A DNA stretch of 64,000 nucleotides from Streptomyces phaeolivaceus (GCF_009184865.1 NZ_CP045096.1:4836001-4900000); one strand, 5' to 3'. Shown: positions 7,405-16,301, numbered from the stretch's first letter. The notes: generated by a model from the sequence alone, not told the origin. Numbers and translations: made by a program.

Positions 7405-8925
7405 TCAGTCGCGTTTGCAGATGCGGTCCAGGAGGTTTGCGGTGGCGCGCTGGACACGGGTGTCGACGTGGCCCGGACGGTCCAGGGCCGGGGACCAGGC
7501 GAACGTCCCGGATGCGAAGACCCAGGCCCCGGAGGGGGCCCGGTAGAGAGAGGTCTCCTGGTGGCGGAGCACATTCTCGGTGTCCCGGTACGGGGAGTGG
7601 GCGAGGAGGATACGGCCCTGGTGCTCGGGGAGCGGGGTGCGCGGGAAGTAGCGGTCGGCCTCGCCGGCGACCATGCCCCGCAGCTCGTCGTTCTCATGGG
7701 CGCCGGTCGCGTCCCAGAGCCAGTGGTCGGCGTTGCGTACGACCAGGGGGTGGGGTTCGGGGACCCGGCCCTCGTACTGGATGCCCATCAACTGCTGCTC
7801 GGGGCGGTCGATTTCGCGCCACAGTGCGGGTTTGCCGGGGCCCCGGCGTTTTCGGCAGGTGAGGAGACGGTCGGGGACACCGGACGGGGACGGGCTCAGC
7901 TCCACCTGCCAGTACATGGTGTTGGAGGAGAGGAAGACGAGGGAGGTGCCGCCGTCGCGGGCCAGCTCGGTGGTGCGGCGCATCGGCGAGGACCAGTACT
8001 CGTCGTGGCCCGGGAAGACCAGCCCTCGGTAGCGGGTGGGGTCGACGCGGCCGGAGTGCAGGTCGCGGGCGTCGGCGTAGGCGAGGTCGTAGCCGTAGCG
8101 CTCGGCCCAGCGGATGAAGTCGTAGGCGTGGCCGACATGGAGGGGGAGGCCGGCGCCGGCGTACGGGCGGTCGAAGGAGACGGTCGTCGCCGCCTCGGAC
8201 TCCCCGAGCAGCCGGCCTTCCTCGTCCCAGGCGTGGTAGAGGCTGGCGCCCGTACGGCCGTCCTCCGGGTACAGGTTGTACGCCTGCCAGGTGATGTCCG
8301 GGAGCAGGAGCAGCAGGTCGGCCGGGCGGTCGTCGCGGACGGTGAACGGCACGTGGGAGCGGTAGCCGTCGGCGGTGGTGAGGACCGCCACGTACGCGCC
8401 GGTGTTCCAGTAGCTCGGGATCTGCAGCCGCCAGGAGAGCCACCAGTGGTGGCAGGAGACCGTGCGGTCGGCGGTGAGGGGCGAGGGCTGGACGATGCCG
8501 GAGAGCCGGGGGCTGGTGGTGATCTTCGCCGCGCCGTCGCCGCTGTAGTGGCCGATGCGGTAGATGTCGACGCCGAATTCCTGGGGCGGGTCCACGGTGA
8601 TGTGGAAGTCGATGGACTCGCCGGGGGCGGCCGCGCCGGTCGCCGTGAAGCCCTTGATCTGCCGCCGCACGTCGTCGGCGGAGCGGGGGCCCGACGGGGT
8701 GCGCGGGGCGGGCACGTGGGCGCGTGCGCGTGCCCGGGTGCCTTTGGCCGGGGCCTCGGGCTCGGGTGGGCCCGGCTCCACGTACCAGGGGACCACTTGG
8801 CCGGTGTCGTCGAAGTACGTCACATTGCCGCGGAGCCAGGGGACGGGGCCCTGGCCGAAGGGGTCCGTCACGGCGTGGGCGAGTGCGCCCGACTCCCAAC
8901 GGCGGATGTGGTGCTCCGAGCCCAT
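7405..8925 (-). CDS. N,N-dimethylformamidase beta-subunit-like protein
   Basis: 506 residues from ATG 8925, chosen for the GGAGGGGAA upstream. Recognisable family segments are FHITVDPPQEFGVDIYRIGHYSGDG, SYWNTGAYVAVLTT, WQAYNLYPEDGRTGASLYH, and GLVFPGHDEYWSSPMRR with VFLSSNTMYWQVEL; these match the C-terminal domain shared with the large subunit of N,N-dimethylformamidase. Substrate is unknown and amidase activity is not implied by the sequence alone. No signal peptide. It may be cotranscribed with purC 97 bases downstream, but the gap is large enough for a separate promoter. Confidence 0.7.
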   Translation of the reverse strand: MGSEHHIRRWESGALAHAVTDPFGQGPVPWLRGNVTYFDDTGQVVPWYVEPGPPEPEAPAKGTRARARAHVPAPRTPSGPRSADDVRRQIKGFTATGAAAPGESIDFHITVDPPQEFGVDIYRIGHYSGDGAAKITTSPRLSGIVQPSPLTADRTVSCHHWWLSWRLQIPSYWNTGAYVAVLTTADGYRSHVPFTVRDDRPADLLLLLPDITWQAYNLYPEDGRTGASLYHAWDEEGRLLGESEAATTVSFDRPYAGAGLPLHVGHAYDFIRWAERYGYDLAYADARDLHSGRVDPTRYRGLVFPGHDEYWSSPMRRTTELARDGGTSLVFLSSNTMYWQVELSPSPSGVPDRLLTCRKRRGPGKPALWREIDRPEQQLMGIQYEGRVPEPHPLVVRNADHWLWDATGAHENDELRGMVAGEADRYFPRTPLPEHQGRILLAHSPYRDTENVLRHQETSLYRAPSGAWVFASGTFAWSPALDRPGHVDTRVQRATANLLDRICKRD

Positions 8926-9115
8926 GAGTTGTTCCCCTCCCTCGTCCCCCGTGAGCTTTCGCAAGCCCTTGCTATGTACGCGATCGGTCCCAGCACATCA
9001 CATTACGCACGCGCTCCGTCACCGTTCGTCGCGAATTGGCGAGAGTGGAACAACGGGGTCCGGATGGGGAGTTGGGCGGGCGGGATGAGCGGGTCAGCGG
9101 GTGAGCGAGGGGGCG

Positions 9116-9240
9116 GTCGTGGGTGGTGGTCGGTGGGTTGTTGCTGGTGGTCGGTGGCGGCTGGTGGTGGGTGGTCGGGGGTGGTGGGTGGTCGGGGGTG
9201 GTGGGTGGTCGGGGGTGGTGAGTGGTCGGGGGTGAGGGCG
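9116..9240. repeat. G/T-rich tandem repeats
   Basis: Several imperfect copies of GGTGGTGGGTGGTCGGGG occupy this stretch of the gene gap 8926-9252, with runs of three to five G on the plus strand spaced 2-6 bases. They could form G-quadruplexes. No coding potential is evident in either strand; the remaining part of the gap holds the promoter side of the dimethylformamidase-like gene. Confidence 0.75.
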
Positions 9241-9252
9241 AGGAGGCGGCGA

Positions 9253-11346
9253 TCAGACCAGGCGGACCGGTTTCTCCGGGCGGACCCCGAGGCGGCGGAG
9301 CCAGTCGCGGAGGGGGGCCGGGTCGCCGTCCTCCACGAGGGTCAGGACCCGGGGGGCCAGGTCGGCCGCCCGTACTCCGTCGACGAGGAGGGAGGGGCCG
9401 TCCAGCCAGTCCAGGCCCGGGGTCGCGCCCGCCGTGTCCATCGCCGCGCAGCAGACCATCGCGGCGACGTGCTCCGTCAGCAGCTCGCGGCCCGTGCGGG
9501 GCGGCTGCATCGGGAACAGGGGCAGCAGCCCGTCGTCCCAGAACGCCCGGTCCGGGCCCTGCGTCTCGGCTCCGCCGGTCGCGGTGGGTGCGGCGGGCGG
9601 GGCCGCAGCCTCCTCCCGCGCCAGCTCGGCGGTCAGCGCGGCGGCGAGGGCGGCGGAGTGGGGGTTGGTGAGGCCGGGTTCGTCGTCGTCATTGTCATTG
9701 TCATTGTCATTGTCATTGTCGGTGTTTCCGTCGATGCCGGGGTCAGCGACTTTGGCGGGGCCGCCGTCGTGACCAGGGCCGGGGTCGGGGCCGTCGCCGT
9801 CGCCGTCGCCGTCGAGAGGGGATATCTGGTGCCGGGCCGGGGTCTCGGTCAGGTCGGGCTCGTGTTCGTGATCGTGGGAGTCGTGCGAGGCCGCGGGGAG
9901 GGGTCCGGTGGCGGTTCCGGGGGTCTGGTGCGTGGTGGTCAGATGGCTCAGTACGCGGGACAGGGTGGGGCCGTGGGGGGTCGGGCCGGTGGGGTCGGTG
10001 GTCGGGTCGCTCGTGGTGTGGCGGACGCCCAGGGTGTCGAGGACGCGGTGGAGGCGGGCCGCGTCGGTGCGCCATTTGCGGTCGACGACCTCGTCCGGGT
10101 ACTCGTGCCAGTCGACCGGGGACCAGTCGGGGCCGGGCTCGGCCGGGCCGCCGTGGAAGAGACGGGCGGCGAGGAGGGACGCGGCCTCGTCGACCGTGCC
10201 GGGTTCTTCGAGGAGGTCGCAGGCCGGGCGCTCGCCGAGCCGGGAGGCGAAGCCCTCGGCGAGGCGATCGCGGCGGGACAGCTCCGTGAGCGCGGCGACG
10301 ACACCCGCGTCCAGACGGGACGGCCAGCGGCCCATCCGCCAGGCGGGCAGCGCGACCCGGGTGAGCAGCCGGTCCCAGCCCGCGTAGGCCAGGCCGACCT
10401 GCTCCTGGGCGACGATCCGCAGACCGTAGTCCACAGCCTGTGCGCGCTCGGCCGCCGCGGCGGCTACCCCACGCTCCATCTCGGCCGCGTGCCCCCGGCA
10501 GCCGCGCAGCAGCAGCCGGGTCACCCAGCCGACGCCGGCCAGGACCGTACGGACGAGGGGGCCGCTCGGGGCGGAGGTGACGGCCACGGCGGCGTCCAGG
10601 CCGCGTACGAAACGGCGGGCCGCGGCTATGTCCGGGTGCGCCGACGGGCCCGTACCCGCGACGACCGGTGCCAGCACCGCTCGTAGCTCGCCGACCCGCA
10701 TCCACCACAGGAACGGCGAGCCGATGACGAGCACCGGGGCGGTGGGCGCGCGGTGCCGCCGAGGGGAGGAGAGGCCGGATTCCGCACCGGACCGCAGATC
10801 GGACTGTGGGCCGGACCGCAGATGGGGCTGTGGGCCGGGCGACGATCCGCGGGCGTCCGCCATCTCGTCGGTCCCGGCTGCCCCGTCTGCCAGGGCATCG
10901 GCGGGGCGGGACGGAGCGGACGTGTTGTGGGCCGGGTGGGTGCGGTCCTCCAGCCAGCTGTCGCAGTCCGGGGTGAGCGCTATCGCGGAGGGGGCCGGGA
11001 CGTCGAGGCGGTCGGCCAGGTCCCGGACCAGACGGTAGAGATCGGGCGCGGCCTCCTCGGTGATCGAGACCGTCGGGCTCACGGCGGGCCGGGCGCGGGC
11101 GACGACGAGCGCGATGCCCGCGGCGGCCAGCAGCACGACGGCGGCGATGCCCGACACGACCCAGCCGGCCATGGACCAGCCGGGCCCGGTCAGATGGCCG
11201 GTCGACCCACCGACCAGCAGGACGACCGCGACGGCCGCGGGCAGCACCGCCACGGCCAGCGCCCTGCTGCGGACACGCAGCACGGCGAGGGCCCGGGAGC
11301 GCGCGGCCTGCGCGCCCGCCTCCTCACCACCTGCCATACCGGTCAC
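9253..11346 (-). CDS. Membrane protein resembling an M48 zinc peptidase that has lost its active site
   Basis: 697 residues with two N-terminal membrane spans (LAVAVLPAAVAVVLLVGG, WVVSGIAAVVLLAAAGIALVVA), then LYRLVRDLADRLDVPAPSAIALTPDCDSW and, after a low-complexity insert, VLVIGSPFLWWMRVGELRAVLAPVVAG. That layout is the M48 (HtpX-like) pattern in which ELRAVLAHELGH is expected, but the HExxH histidines and glutamate are absent. The C-terminal half has Asp/Gly and Asn-Asp repeats. GTG 11346 and ATG 11337 are both possible starts. Function unknown; the pseudo-protease reading is my inference. Confidence 0.65.
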   Translation of the reverse strand: MTGMAGGEEAGAQAARSRALAVLRVRSRALAVAVLPAAVAVVLLVGGSTGHLTGPGWSMAGWVVSGIAAVVLLAAAGIALVVARARPAVSPTVSITEEAAPDLYRLVRDLADRLDVPAPSAIALTPDCDSWLEDRTHPAHNTSAPSRPADALADGAAGTDEMADARGSSPGPQPHLRSGPQSDLRSGAESGLSSPRRHRAPTAPVLVIGSPFLWWMRVGELRAVLAPVVAGTGPSAHPDIAAARRFVRGLDAAVAVTSAPSGPLVRTVLAGVGWVTRLLLRGCRGHAAEMERGVAAAAAERAQAVDYGLRIVAQEQVGLAYAGWDRLLTRVALPAWRMGRWPSRLDAGVVAALTELSRRDRLAEGFASRLGERPACDLLEEPGTVDEAASLLAARLFHGGPAEPGPDWSPVDWHEYPDEVVDRKWRTDAARLHRVLDTLGVRHTTSDPTTDPTGPTPHGPTLSRVLSHLTTTHQTPGTATGPLPAASHDSHDHEHEPDLTETPARHQISPLDGDGDGDGPDPGPGHDGGPAKVADPGIDGNTDNDNDNDNDNDDDEPGLTNPHSAALAAALTAELAREEAAAPPAAPTATGGAETQGPDRAFWDDGLLPLFPMQPPRTGRELLTEHVAAMVCCAAMDTAGATPGLDWLDGPSLLVDGVRAADLAPRVLTLVEDGDPAPLRDWLRRLGVRPEKPVRLV
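9690..9719. repeat. Hexanucleotide microsatellite CATTGT x5 inside the M48-like gene
   Basis: Five perfect CATTGT units encode an Asn-Asp dipeptide run on the minus strand. The AT-rich unit contrasts with the surrounding GC-rich sequence. It is in frame, so unit changes alter length without frameshift. Confidence 0.9.
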
Positions 11347-11916
11347 GACCCGACGTCACCCCCTGCTGTCCCGTGCGGCGCACACCGCGACGCCTGCGCC
11401 GACTGCTCGTCGCAGTGGTCGCCGCCGAACGCCCTGACGTTGCTCACTCCCCCACTGTGGCACCCACCACTGACATCGCAATGCCGGTGGGCCAAGTGCC
11501 GGAACACTTGCGCCGCACCCTAGTTGGGGCCCCGGCCGCCGTCAGCCGGATGGGCCATCGCTCACTCGATGGAATGGCTATGGGGAGAGGTGAATGACGC
11601 TGGGCAAGGATCGGGCCCCGGATTCCGACCGGTTCTCCAGTGGTTCCTGGAGGTCTCCGAGGGATTCCGGGGCCTGGGGTTCGTACCCGTTGGTGATGCT
11701 TCGCATGCGGATGCGGCGAAGGGGGTGGGTGTGTTCGGTTGTGTGCGGATGCGTGGCGGTGCATGGCGGCGCCCGGCGACACCTGGCGGTGCGTACGGCG
11801 GGACCGGACGGCGGTCGGGCTTGGGCGGCCGGGCTTGGGCGGCCGGGCTTGGGCGGCCGGGCGTCAGCCGGGCGCGCCACGGACGGGCGCGCCACGGACG
11901 GGCGCGCCACGGACGG
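11347..11916. other. 570-base gene gap between the M48-like gene and purD
   Basis: I see no convincing gene. At 11493-11510 CAAGTG/CACTTG form a dyad with a 6-base spacer, about 150 bases upstream of the M48-like start, a possible operator. A GGAGAGGTGA sequence directly precedes an ATG at 11594, but the frame that follows has no coding character. The purD-proximal end holds tandem repeats. Confidence 0.5.
11817..11914. repeat. Two adjacent tandem-repeat blocks abutting the purD stop
   Basis: Block one is three perfect copies of GGGCTTGGGCGGCC (11817-11858). Block two is three perfect 15-bp copies of GGGCGCGCCACGGAC (11870-11914), ending 2 bases before the purD stop triplet at 11917. The second unit contains the palindrome GGCGCGCC, so the purD transcript end carries repeated small hairpins. 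Confidence 0.9.
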
Positions 11917-13170
11917 TCACACCTCGGCCGCCGCCTTCGCCGCGATGTCCGTACGGTGCTGGGAGCCGTCGAGGCCGATGCGGGCGACGGCGGTGTACGC
12001 GCGGTCGCGGGCCTGGGTCAGGTCCTTGCCGGTGGCGGTGACGGAGAGGACGCGGCCACCGGCGCTGACGACATCGTCACCGGCGCGCTTGGTGCCGGCG
12101 TGCAGGACGTACGCGTGCGGGGCGTCCACGGCGGCGATCTCGTCGAGGCCGGTGATGGGGTCGCCGGTGCGCGGCGTGCCGGGGTAGTTGTGCGAGGCCA
12201 CGACCACGGTGACGGCGGCGTCGCCGCTCCAGCGGAGGGGTTCGAGGTCGCCGAGGGAGCCGTTGGCGGCGGCGAGCAGGACGCCGGCCAGCGGGGTCTT
12301 GAGGCGGGCGAGGACGACCTGCGTCTCCGGGTCGCCGAACCGGGCGTTGAACTCGATCACCCGTACGCCTCGACCGGTGATCGCCAGGCCCGCGTAGAGC
12401 AGTCCGGAGAACGGGGTGCCGCGGCGCCGCATCTCGTCGACCGTCGGCTGCAGCACGGTCTGCAAAACCTCGTCGACCAGCTTCGGGTCGGCCCACGGGA
12501 GCGGTGAGTACGCGCCCATGCCGCCGGTGTTGGGGCCCTCGTCGCCGTCGAGCGCGCGCTTGAAGTCCTGCGCGGGCTGGAGCGGGAGGACGGTCACGCC
12601 GTCGGTGATGGCGAAGAGGGAGACCTCGGGGCCGTCGAGGAACTCCTCGATGACGACCCGGCCGCAGGCGAGCGCGTGCTCACGGGCCTGGGCGAGGTCC
12701 GCCGTCACGACGACGCCCTTGCCGGCCGCGAGCCCGTCGTCCTTGACGACGTACGGCGCGCCGAAGGCGTCCAGGGCCTCGTCGATCTCCTCGGCGGTCG
12801 TGCAGACGTACGAACGCGCGGTGGGGACGCCGGCCCCGGCCATGACCTCCTTGGCGAAGGCCTTGGAACCTTCCAGCTGCGCGGCCTCGCCGGACGGGCC
12901 GAACACCGGGATGCCCGCCTCGCGCACGGCGTCCGCGACACCCGCGACCAGGGGGGCCTCCGGGCCCACGACCACGAGATCGGCCTCCAGCCGCGTGGCC
13001 AGCGCGGCCACGGCGGCGCCGTCCAGCGCGTCGACCGCGTGCGGTTCGGCCACCTCCGCGATGCCCGCGTTGCCTGGCGCGCAGTGGAGTGCGGTGACGT
13101 CGGAATCGAGGGACAGCGAACGGCACAGCGCGTGCTCACGAGCACCGGTACCAATGACGAGGACCTTCAC
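11917..13170 (-). CDS. purD: Phosphoribosylamine-glycine ligase (GAR synthetase)
   Basis: 417 residues of the ATP-grasp family, the second step of IMP synthesis. It starts MKVLVIGTGAREHALCRSL (dinucleotide-like GTGAREHA loop); ATP-grasp features include VVKDDGLAAGKGVVV, EEFLDGPEVSLFAITDG, GPNTGGMGAYSP and EFNARFGDPETQ. Full length. ATG at 13170. The gap to dnaX downstream of its start (13171-13422) contains a GGGA tetranucleotide run at about 13299-13318 and no gene. Confidence 0.97.
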   Translation of the reverse strand: MKVLVIGTGAREHALCRSLSLDSDVTALHCAPGNAGIAEVAEPHAVDALDGAAVAALATRLEADLVVVGPEAPLVAGVADAVREAGIPVFGPSGEAAQLEGSKAFAKEVMAGAGVPTARSYVCTTAEEIDEALDAFGAPYVVKDDGLAAGKGVVVTADLAQAREHALACGRVVIEEFLDGPEVSLFAITDGVTVLPLQPAQDFKRALDGDEGPNTGGMGAYSPLPWADPKLVDEVLQTVLQPTVDEMRRRGTPFSGLLYAGLAITGRGVRVIEFNARFGDPETQVVLARLKTPLAGVLLAAANGSLGDLEPLRWSGDAAVTVVVASHNYPGTPRTGDPITGLDEIAAVDAPHAYVLHAGTKRAGDDVVSAGGRVLSVTATGKDLTQARDRAYTAVARIGLDGSQHRTDIAAKAAAEV

Positions 13171-13422
13171 AGGGGCCAGCCTAGCCGCAGGGGGCGGGGG
13201 GCTTTGTGCGGGCTTCCGAGGAGTGGGACGGCGGGGGTTCGTTGGATCGTACGAAGGCGGGGGTGAGAGATGAAGTGAGTGAGGGAGTGAGTGATTGAGG
13301 GAGGGAGGGAGGGAGGGATGAGGGGGACGGTCGGGCGCTGTCGTGACGCGCCGCCGTACGGCTGTGCTCTACGCCCTCTGCTCGTCCTGGCTCGTCCTGC
13401 TCGGTCAACTCGTCCTGCTCGG

Positions 13423-15879
13423 TCACTCGTTCGCGATTTCCTCGACCACCGTCGCGCCCAGTTCGCGCACGATCAGGTCGTGGCCCGAGAGGGCGGACTC
13501 GTCGAGGTCGGGGTCGTCGTCCTCGGGGGTGTCGTCCTCGGGGGAGACGGGCGGGGGTTCGGGGGGCGGTGGCGGGGCGGTCGGCCGAGCGGCCTGGGTC
13601 GACTGGTGGGGCTCGGACGGGCCAGGGGATGCCGGACGCGGGGCCGCCGGAGCCGAGGCCTGGGGCGCGGCGGGACGGGAGGCCGGGGCCGGGGAGCCGC
13701 CGTAGCCACCGCCGGCGCCGCCACCTCCGTAGCCACCGCCGCCGTAGCCACCGGCGGCCGGTGCCGGAGATCCGTAGCCGCCCGGGGCACCCGGTGAGGC
13801 CGAGCCACCCGATGTGTCGATGACGGCCTCGATCTTCCAGTGCACGTTGAACTGCTCGGCCAGGGCCGCCCGCAGGACGTCCTCGCTGCCGCTGCTCGCG
13901 AAGTTGTCCCGGGCGCCCGCGTTGACGAAGCCGATCTGCAGGGTCGTGCCGTCGAATCCGGCGACGTGGGCGTTCTGGCTGAGCAGGATCCAGGTGAAGC
14001 GGCGGCGGTTCTTGACCGTCTCCAGGATGTTCGGCCAGAGCGTGCGGGGGTCGGGGCCGCCCGGGGCCGGGTTGTACGCGGCGGGAGCCTGGGCCGCCGG
14101 GGGGGCGGGCTGGGCGTACGCGGGAGGTGGGCCCGAGGGGGCGGGCGCGGCCGGGGTCCCGGGTGCGGGGCCACCGCCGGCGGGTGCGGCCGTCGGCCAC
14201 CCGCCGGGTCGACGTCCGCTGCCCGCGGCGGCCGGGGTGGGCCAGGAGCCGGGGGCGGCACCGCCGGGCGCGTTGGGGTGGGGAGGGGGCGTGGGGCTCG
14301 CGCCTTGGTTCGTGGGCGCGGGGGCGGGCGCGGGAGCCGTGGGTGGGGCGGTCGGAGCGCCGGTGGTGGCGGCCGGGGCCGGGGCGGGCTCGTGCGGCGG
14401 GGCGGGGGGAGCCGCCGGGCCGGGGCCCGGCTGTCCACCGGCGGCGCCCCCGGCACCGTACGCGTCGGAACCCGGAGCCTGACCCGCGGCGGGACCGGGG
14501 GTGCTCGCGCCTCCGCCTCCGGCTCCCCGGACCGCGGCGCGAGCAGCCGCGGGTCCGCCGCCGGGCGGAACCTGCGCGGCCGGTGCGCCTTGCGGGACCT
14601 GCGGGACGTGTGGGGCCTGTGGGGGCATGCCCATGGGTGGGGCGACGACGGCCGCTCCCCCGTGCGCGTCGGGGCCCGGCACGTATCCCATGGCGGGGCC
14701 GGGGCCGCCGCCCGAGAAGTTCACCCCGCGCTCCAGGCGGTCCAGGCGGGCCATGACGGAGCGTTCGTCGCCGTAGGTGGCGGGGAGGAGTACGCGGGCG
14801 CAGATCAGTTCGAGCTGGAGGCGGGGCGAGTTGGCGCCGCGCATCTCGGTGAGGCCCTCGTTGACGAGGTCGGCGGCGCGGCTGAGCTCGGCGGCGCCGA
14901 AGACGCCGGCCTGGGCGCGCATCCGCTCCAGGACCTCGGTGGGGGCGTCGATGAGGCCCTTGTCGATGGCGTCGGGCACGGCGGCGAGGATCACGAGGTC
15001 CCGCAGCCGCTCCAGCAGGTCGGCGACGAACCGCCGCGGGTCGTTGCCCCCCTCGATGACGGTGTCGACGACCTCGAAGGCCGCGGCCCCGTCCCCCGAG
15101 GCGAAGGCCTCGACGACCGAGTCGAGCAACGACCCTTCCGTATAACCGAGCAGCGACGTGGCCATGGCGTAGGTCACGCCCTCGTCCGTCGCACCGGCCA
15201 GCAGCTGGTCCATGACGGACATCGAGTCACGCACGGACCCGGCCCCGGAGCGCACGACCAGGGGCAGAACCCCCTCCTCGACCGGGATCTTCTCCTTGCC
15301 GCAGACCTCGCCGAGGTACTCGCGGAGCGTGCCGGGGGGTACGAGCCGGAACGGATAGTGATGCGTACGCGACCGGATCGTGCCGATGACCTTCTCGGGC
15401 TCGGTGGTCGCGAAGATGAACTTGAGGTGCTCCGGCGGCTCCTCGACGACCTTCAGCAGCGCGTTGAAACCGGCCGACGTGACCATGTGGGCCTCGTCGA
15501 TGATGTAGATCTTGTACCGGCTGCTCGCGGGTCCGAAGAAGGCCTTCTCGCGCAGCTCACGGGCGTCGTCCACACCACCGTGCGAGGCCGCGTCGATCTC
15601 GATGACGTCGATCGAACCCGGTCCGTTGCGTGCCAGGTCCTGGCAGGACTGGCACTCTCCGCACGGCGTCGGAGTGGGCCCCTGCTCGCAGTTCAGACAG
15701 CGGGCGAGGATGCGCGCGCTGGTCGTCTTCCCGCATCCGCGCGGCCCGCTGAACAGGTACGCGTGATTGACCCGGTTGTTCCGCAGCGCCTGCTGCAACG
15801 GGTCGGTGACATGCTCCTGCCCGATGACCTCGGCGAACGACTCCGGGCGATAACGGCGGTACAGCGCGAGAGACGACAC
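13423..15879 (-). CDS. dnaX: DNA polymerase III subunit gamma/tau
   Basis: 818 residues from GTG 15879, where homology begins (SSLALYRRYRPESFAEVIGQ). AAA+ clamp-loader module: Walker A GPRGCGKT (residues 45-52), zinc cysteines 64, 73, 76 and 79, Walker B ending DEAH, sensor motif. A long Pro/Ala/Gly linker separates the ATPase from a C-terminal domain (LWPNILETVKNRRRFTWILL onward) that should bind polymerase or helicase. The tail ends in an acidic patch. No Shine-Dalgarno is present; a -10-like box sits 9 bases upstream, suggesting a leaderless message. Confidence 0.96.
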   Translation of the reverse strand: MSSLALYRRYRPESFAEVIGQEHVTDPLQQALRNNRVNHAYLFSGPRGCGKTTSARILARCLNCEQGPTPTPCGECQSCQDLARNGPGSIDVIEIDAASHGGVDDARELREKAFFGPASSRYKIYIIDEAHMVTSAGFNALLKVVEEPPEHLKFIFATTEPEKVIGTIRSRTHHYPFRLVPPGTLREYLGEVCGKEKIPVEEGVLPLVVRSGAGSVRDSMSVMDQLLAGATDEGVTYAMATSLLGYTEGSLLDSVVEAFASGDGAAAFEVVDTVIEGGNDPRRFVADLLERLRDLVILAAVPDAIDKGLIDAPTEVLERMRAQAGVFGAAELSRAADLVNEGLTEMRGANSPRLQLELICARVLLPATYGDERSVMARLDRLERGVNFSGGGPGPAMGYVPGPDAHGGAAVVAPPMGMPPQAPHVPQVPQGAPAAQVPPGGGPAAARAAVRGAGGGGASTPGPAAGQAPGSDAYGAGGAAGGQPGPGPAAPPAPPHEPAPAPAATTGAPTAPPTAPAPAPAPTNQGASPTPPPHPNAPGGAAPGSWPTPAAAGSGRRPGGWPTAAPAGGGPAPGTPAAPAPSGPPPAYAQPAPPAAQAPAAYNPAPGGPDPRTLWPNILETVKNRRRFTWILLSQNAHVAGFDGTTLQIGFVNAGARDNFASSGSEDVLRAALAEQFNVHWKIEAVIDTSGGSASPGAPGGYGSPAPAAGGYGGGGYGGGGAGGGYGGSPAPASRPAAPQASAPAAPRPASPGPSEPHQSTQAARPTAPPPPPEPPPVSPEDDTPEDDDPDLDESALSGHDLIVRELGATVVEEIANE

Positions 15880-15894
15880 GCATACGAGGTTATA
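15880..15894 (-). promoter_or_regulatory. Candidate -10 box giving a leaderless dnaX transcript
   Basis: Reading the minus strand, TATAAC is followed by nine bases (CTCGTATGC) and then the GTG start. This places transcription start at or within a base or two of the start codon, consistent with absence of a ribosome-binding site. Confidence 0.45.
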
Positions 15895-15984
15895 GGCGCC
15901 CACTGACAACACGGACCGGCCGGGACGAGACGGGGACGCCGACCGGGAAACTGACTGGGACGACGAGCGGGCCCGAACGCACAA

Positions 15985-16073
15985 GACCCCTCACGCACCC
16001 GCCAGAGCCAACCTACCCTTGCTGCCTTCCGGCCCTGGGGGAGTTCAGTCAGATAGCGCCGCGTGAGGGGCTG
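15985..16073 (-). ncRNA. ffs: Signal recognition particle RNA (small bacterial type)
   Basis: On the minus strand the ends pair as CCCCTCACGC/GCGTGAGGGG (16061-16070 with 15987-15996), and the apical domain contains CAGGGCCGGAAGGCAGCAAG, the conserved GGAA tetraloop and asymmetric loop that bind Ffh. The size, about 89 nt, fits the actinobacterial 4.5S-like RNA. A TAGGCT -10 box lies at 16079-16084 on the minus strand, giving a transcription start near 16073. Located upstream of dnaX in the same orientation. Confidence 0.93.
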
Positions 16074-16194
16074 AGCCCAGCCTACCCGATCCCGGACGGC
16101 CGCCGTCCCGCCTCTCCACCCCCACCGCCCTCCTTGATCACCCCACCTCGAACGGGTTCGCAACCACCCTTCGACGTCATGTAATGTTCCTGGC

Positions 16195-16279
16195 GGAGGA
16201 TTCGCCTAGAGGCCTAGGGCGCACGCTTGGAAAGCGTGTTGGGGGCAACCCCTCACGAGTTCGAATCTCGTATCCTCCG
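16195..16279 (+). tRNA. tRNA-Ser (anticodon GGA), integration target
   Basis: An 85-nt type II tRNA: acceptor GGAGGAT/ATCCTCC, anticodon stem CACGC/GCGTG with loop TTGGAAA (anticodon GGA), variable arm TGGGGGCAACCCCT, discriminator G. From the anticodon loop to the 3' end plus one base, the sequence is repeated at 23190 and 29099. The gene is intact, so the 3' half now present was supplied by the integrated element. Confidence 0.96.
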
Positions 16280-16280
16280 C
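16228..16280 (+). repeat. Attachment-site copy 1 (att, inside tRNA-Ser)
   Basis: A 53-bp segment from TGGAAAGCG to CCTCCGC, identical to 23190-23242 and 29099-29151. It covers the anticodon loop, variable arm, T-arm and 3' acceptor of tRNA-Ser, the usual attB position for tyrosine integrases. Sequence similarity to copy 2 continues for roughly another 110-140 bases downstream, marking the left end of both islands. Confidence 0.95.
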
Positions 16281-16301
16281 AGCCGCCTGAACAGGCGAAA
16301 C

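Noticed and set aside
9116..9240. CRISPR array
   Set aside because: Repeats are contiguous G/T-rich units without unique spacers; the same applies to 30081-30200, 47399-47524 and 51451-51616.
7006..10686. A very long plus-strand open frame (over 1200 codons) opposite purC and the next two genes
   Set aside because: It is the antisense shadow of well-supported minus-strand genes; high GC keeps such frames open, and its translation shows no family motifs.
11594..12187. Possible gene starting ATG 11594 after GGAGAGGTGA
   Set aside because: The frame runs into repeats and opposite purD, and the translation has no folded-protein character.
13423..15879. Programmed frameshift in dnaX producing gamma
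   Set aside because: No slippery A-run with a hairpin was seen; the single long frame encodes tau.
13840..15906. Long plus-strand open frame opposite dnaX
   Set aside because: Arg/Gly-rich translation without domains; dnaX on the other strand is unambiguous.
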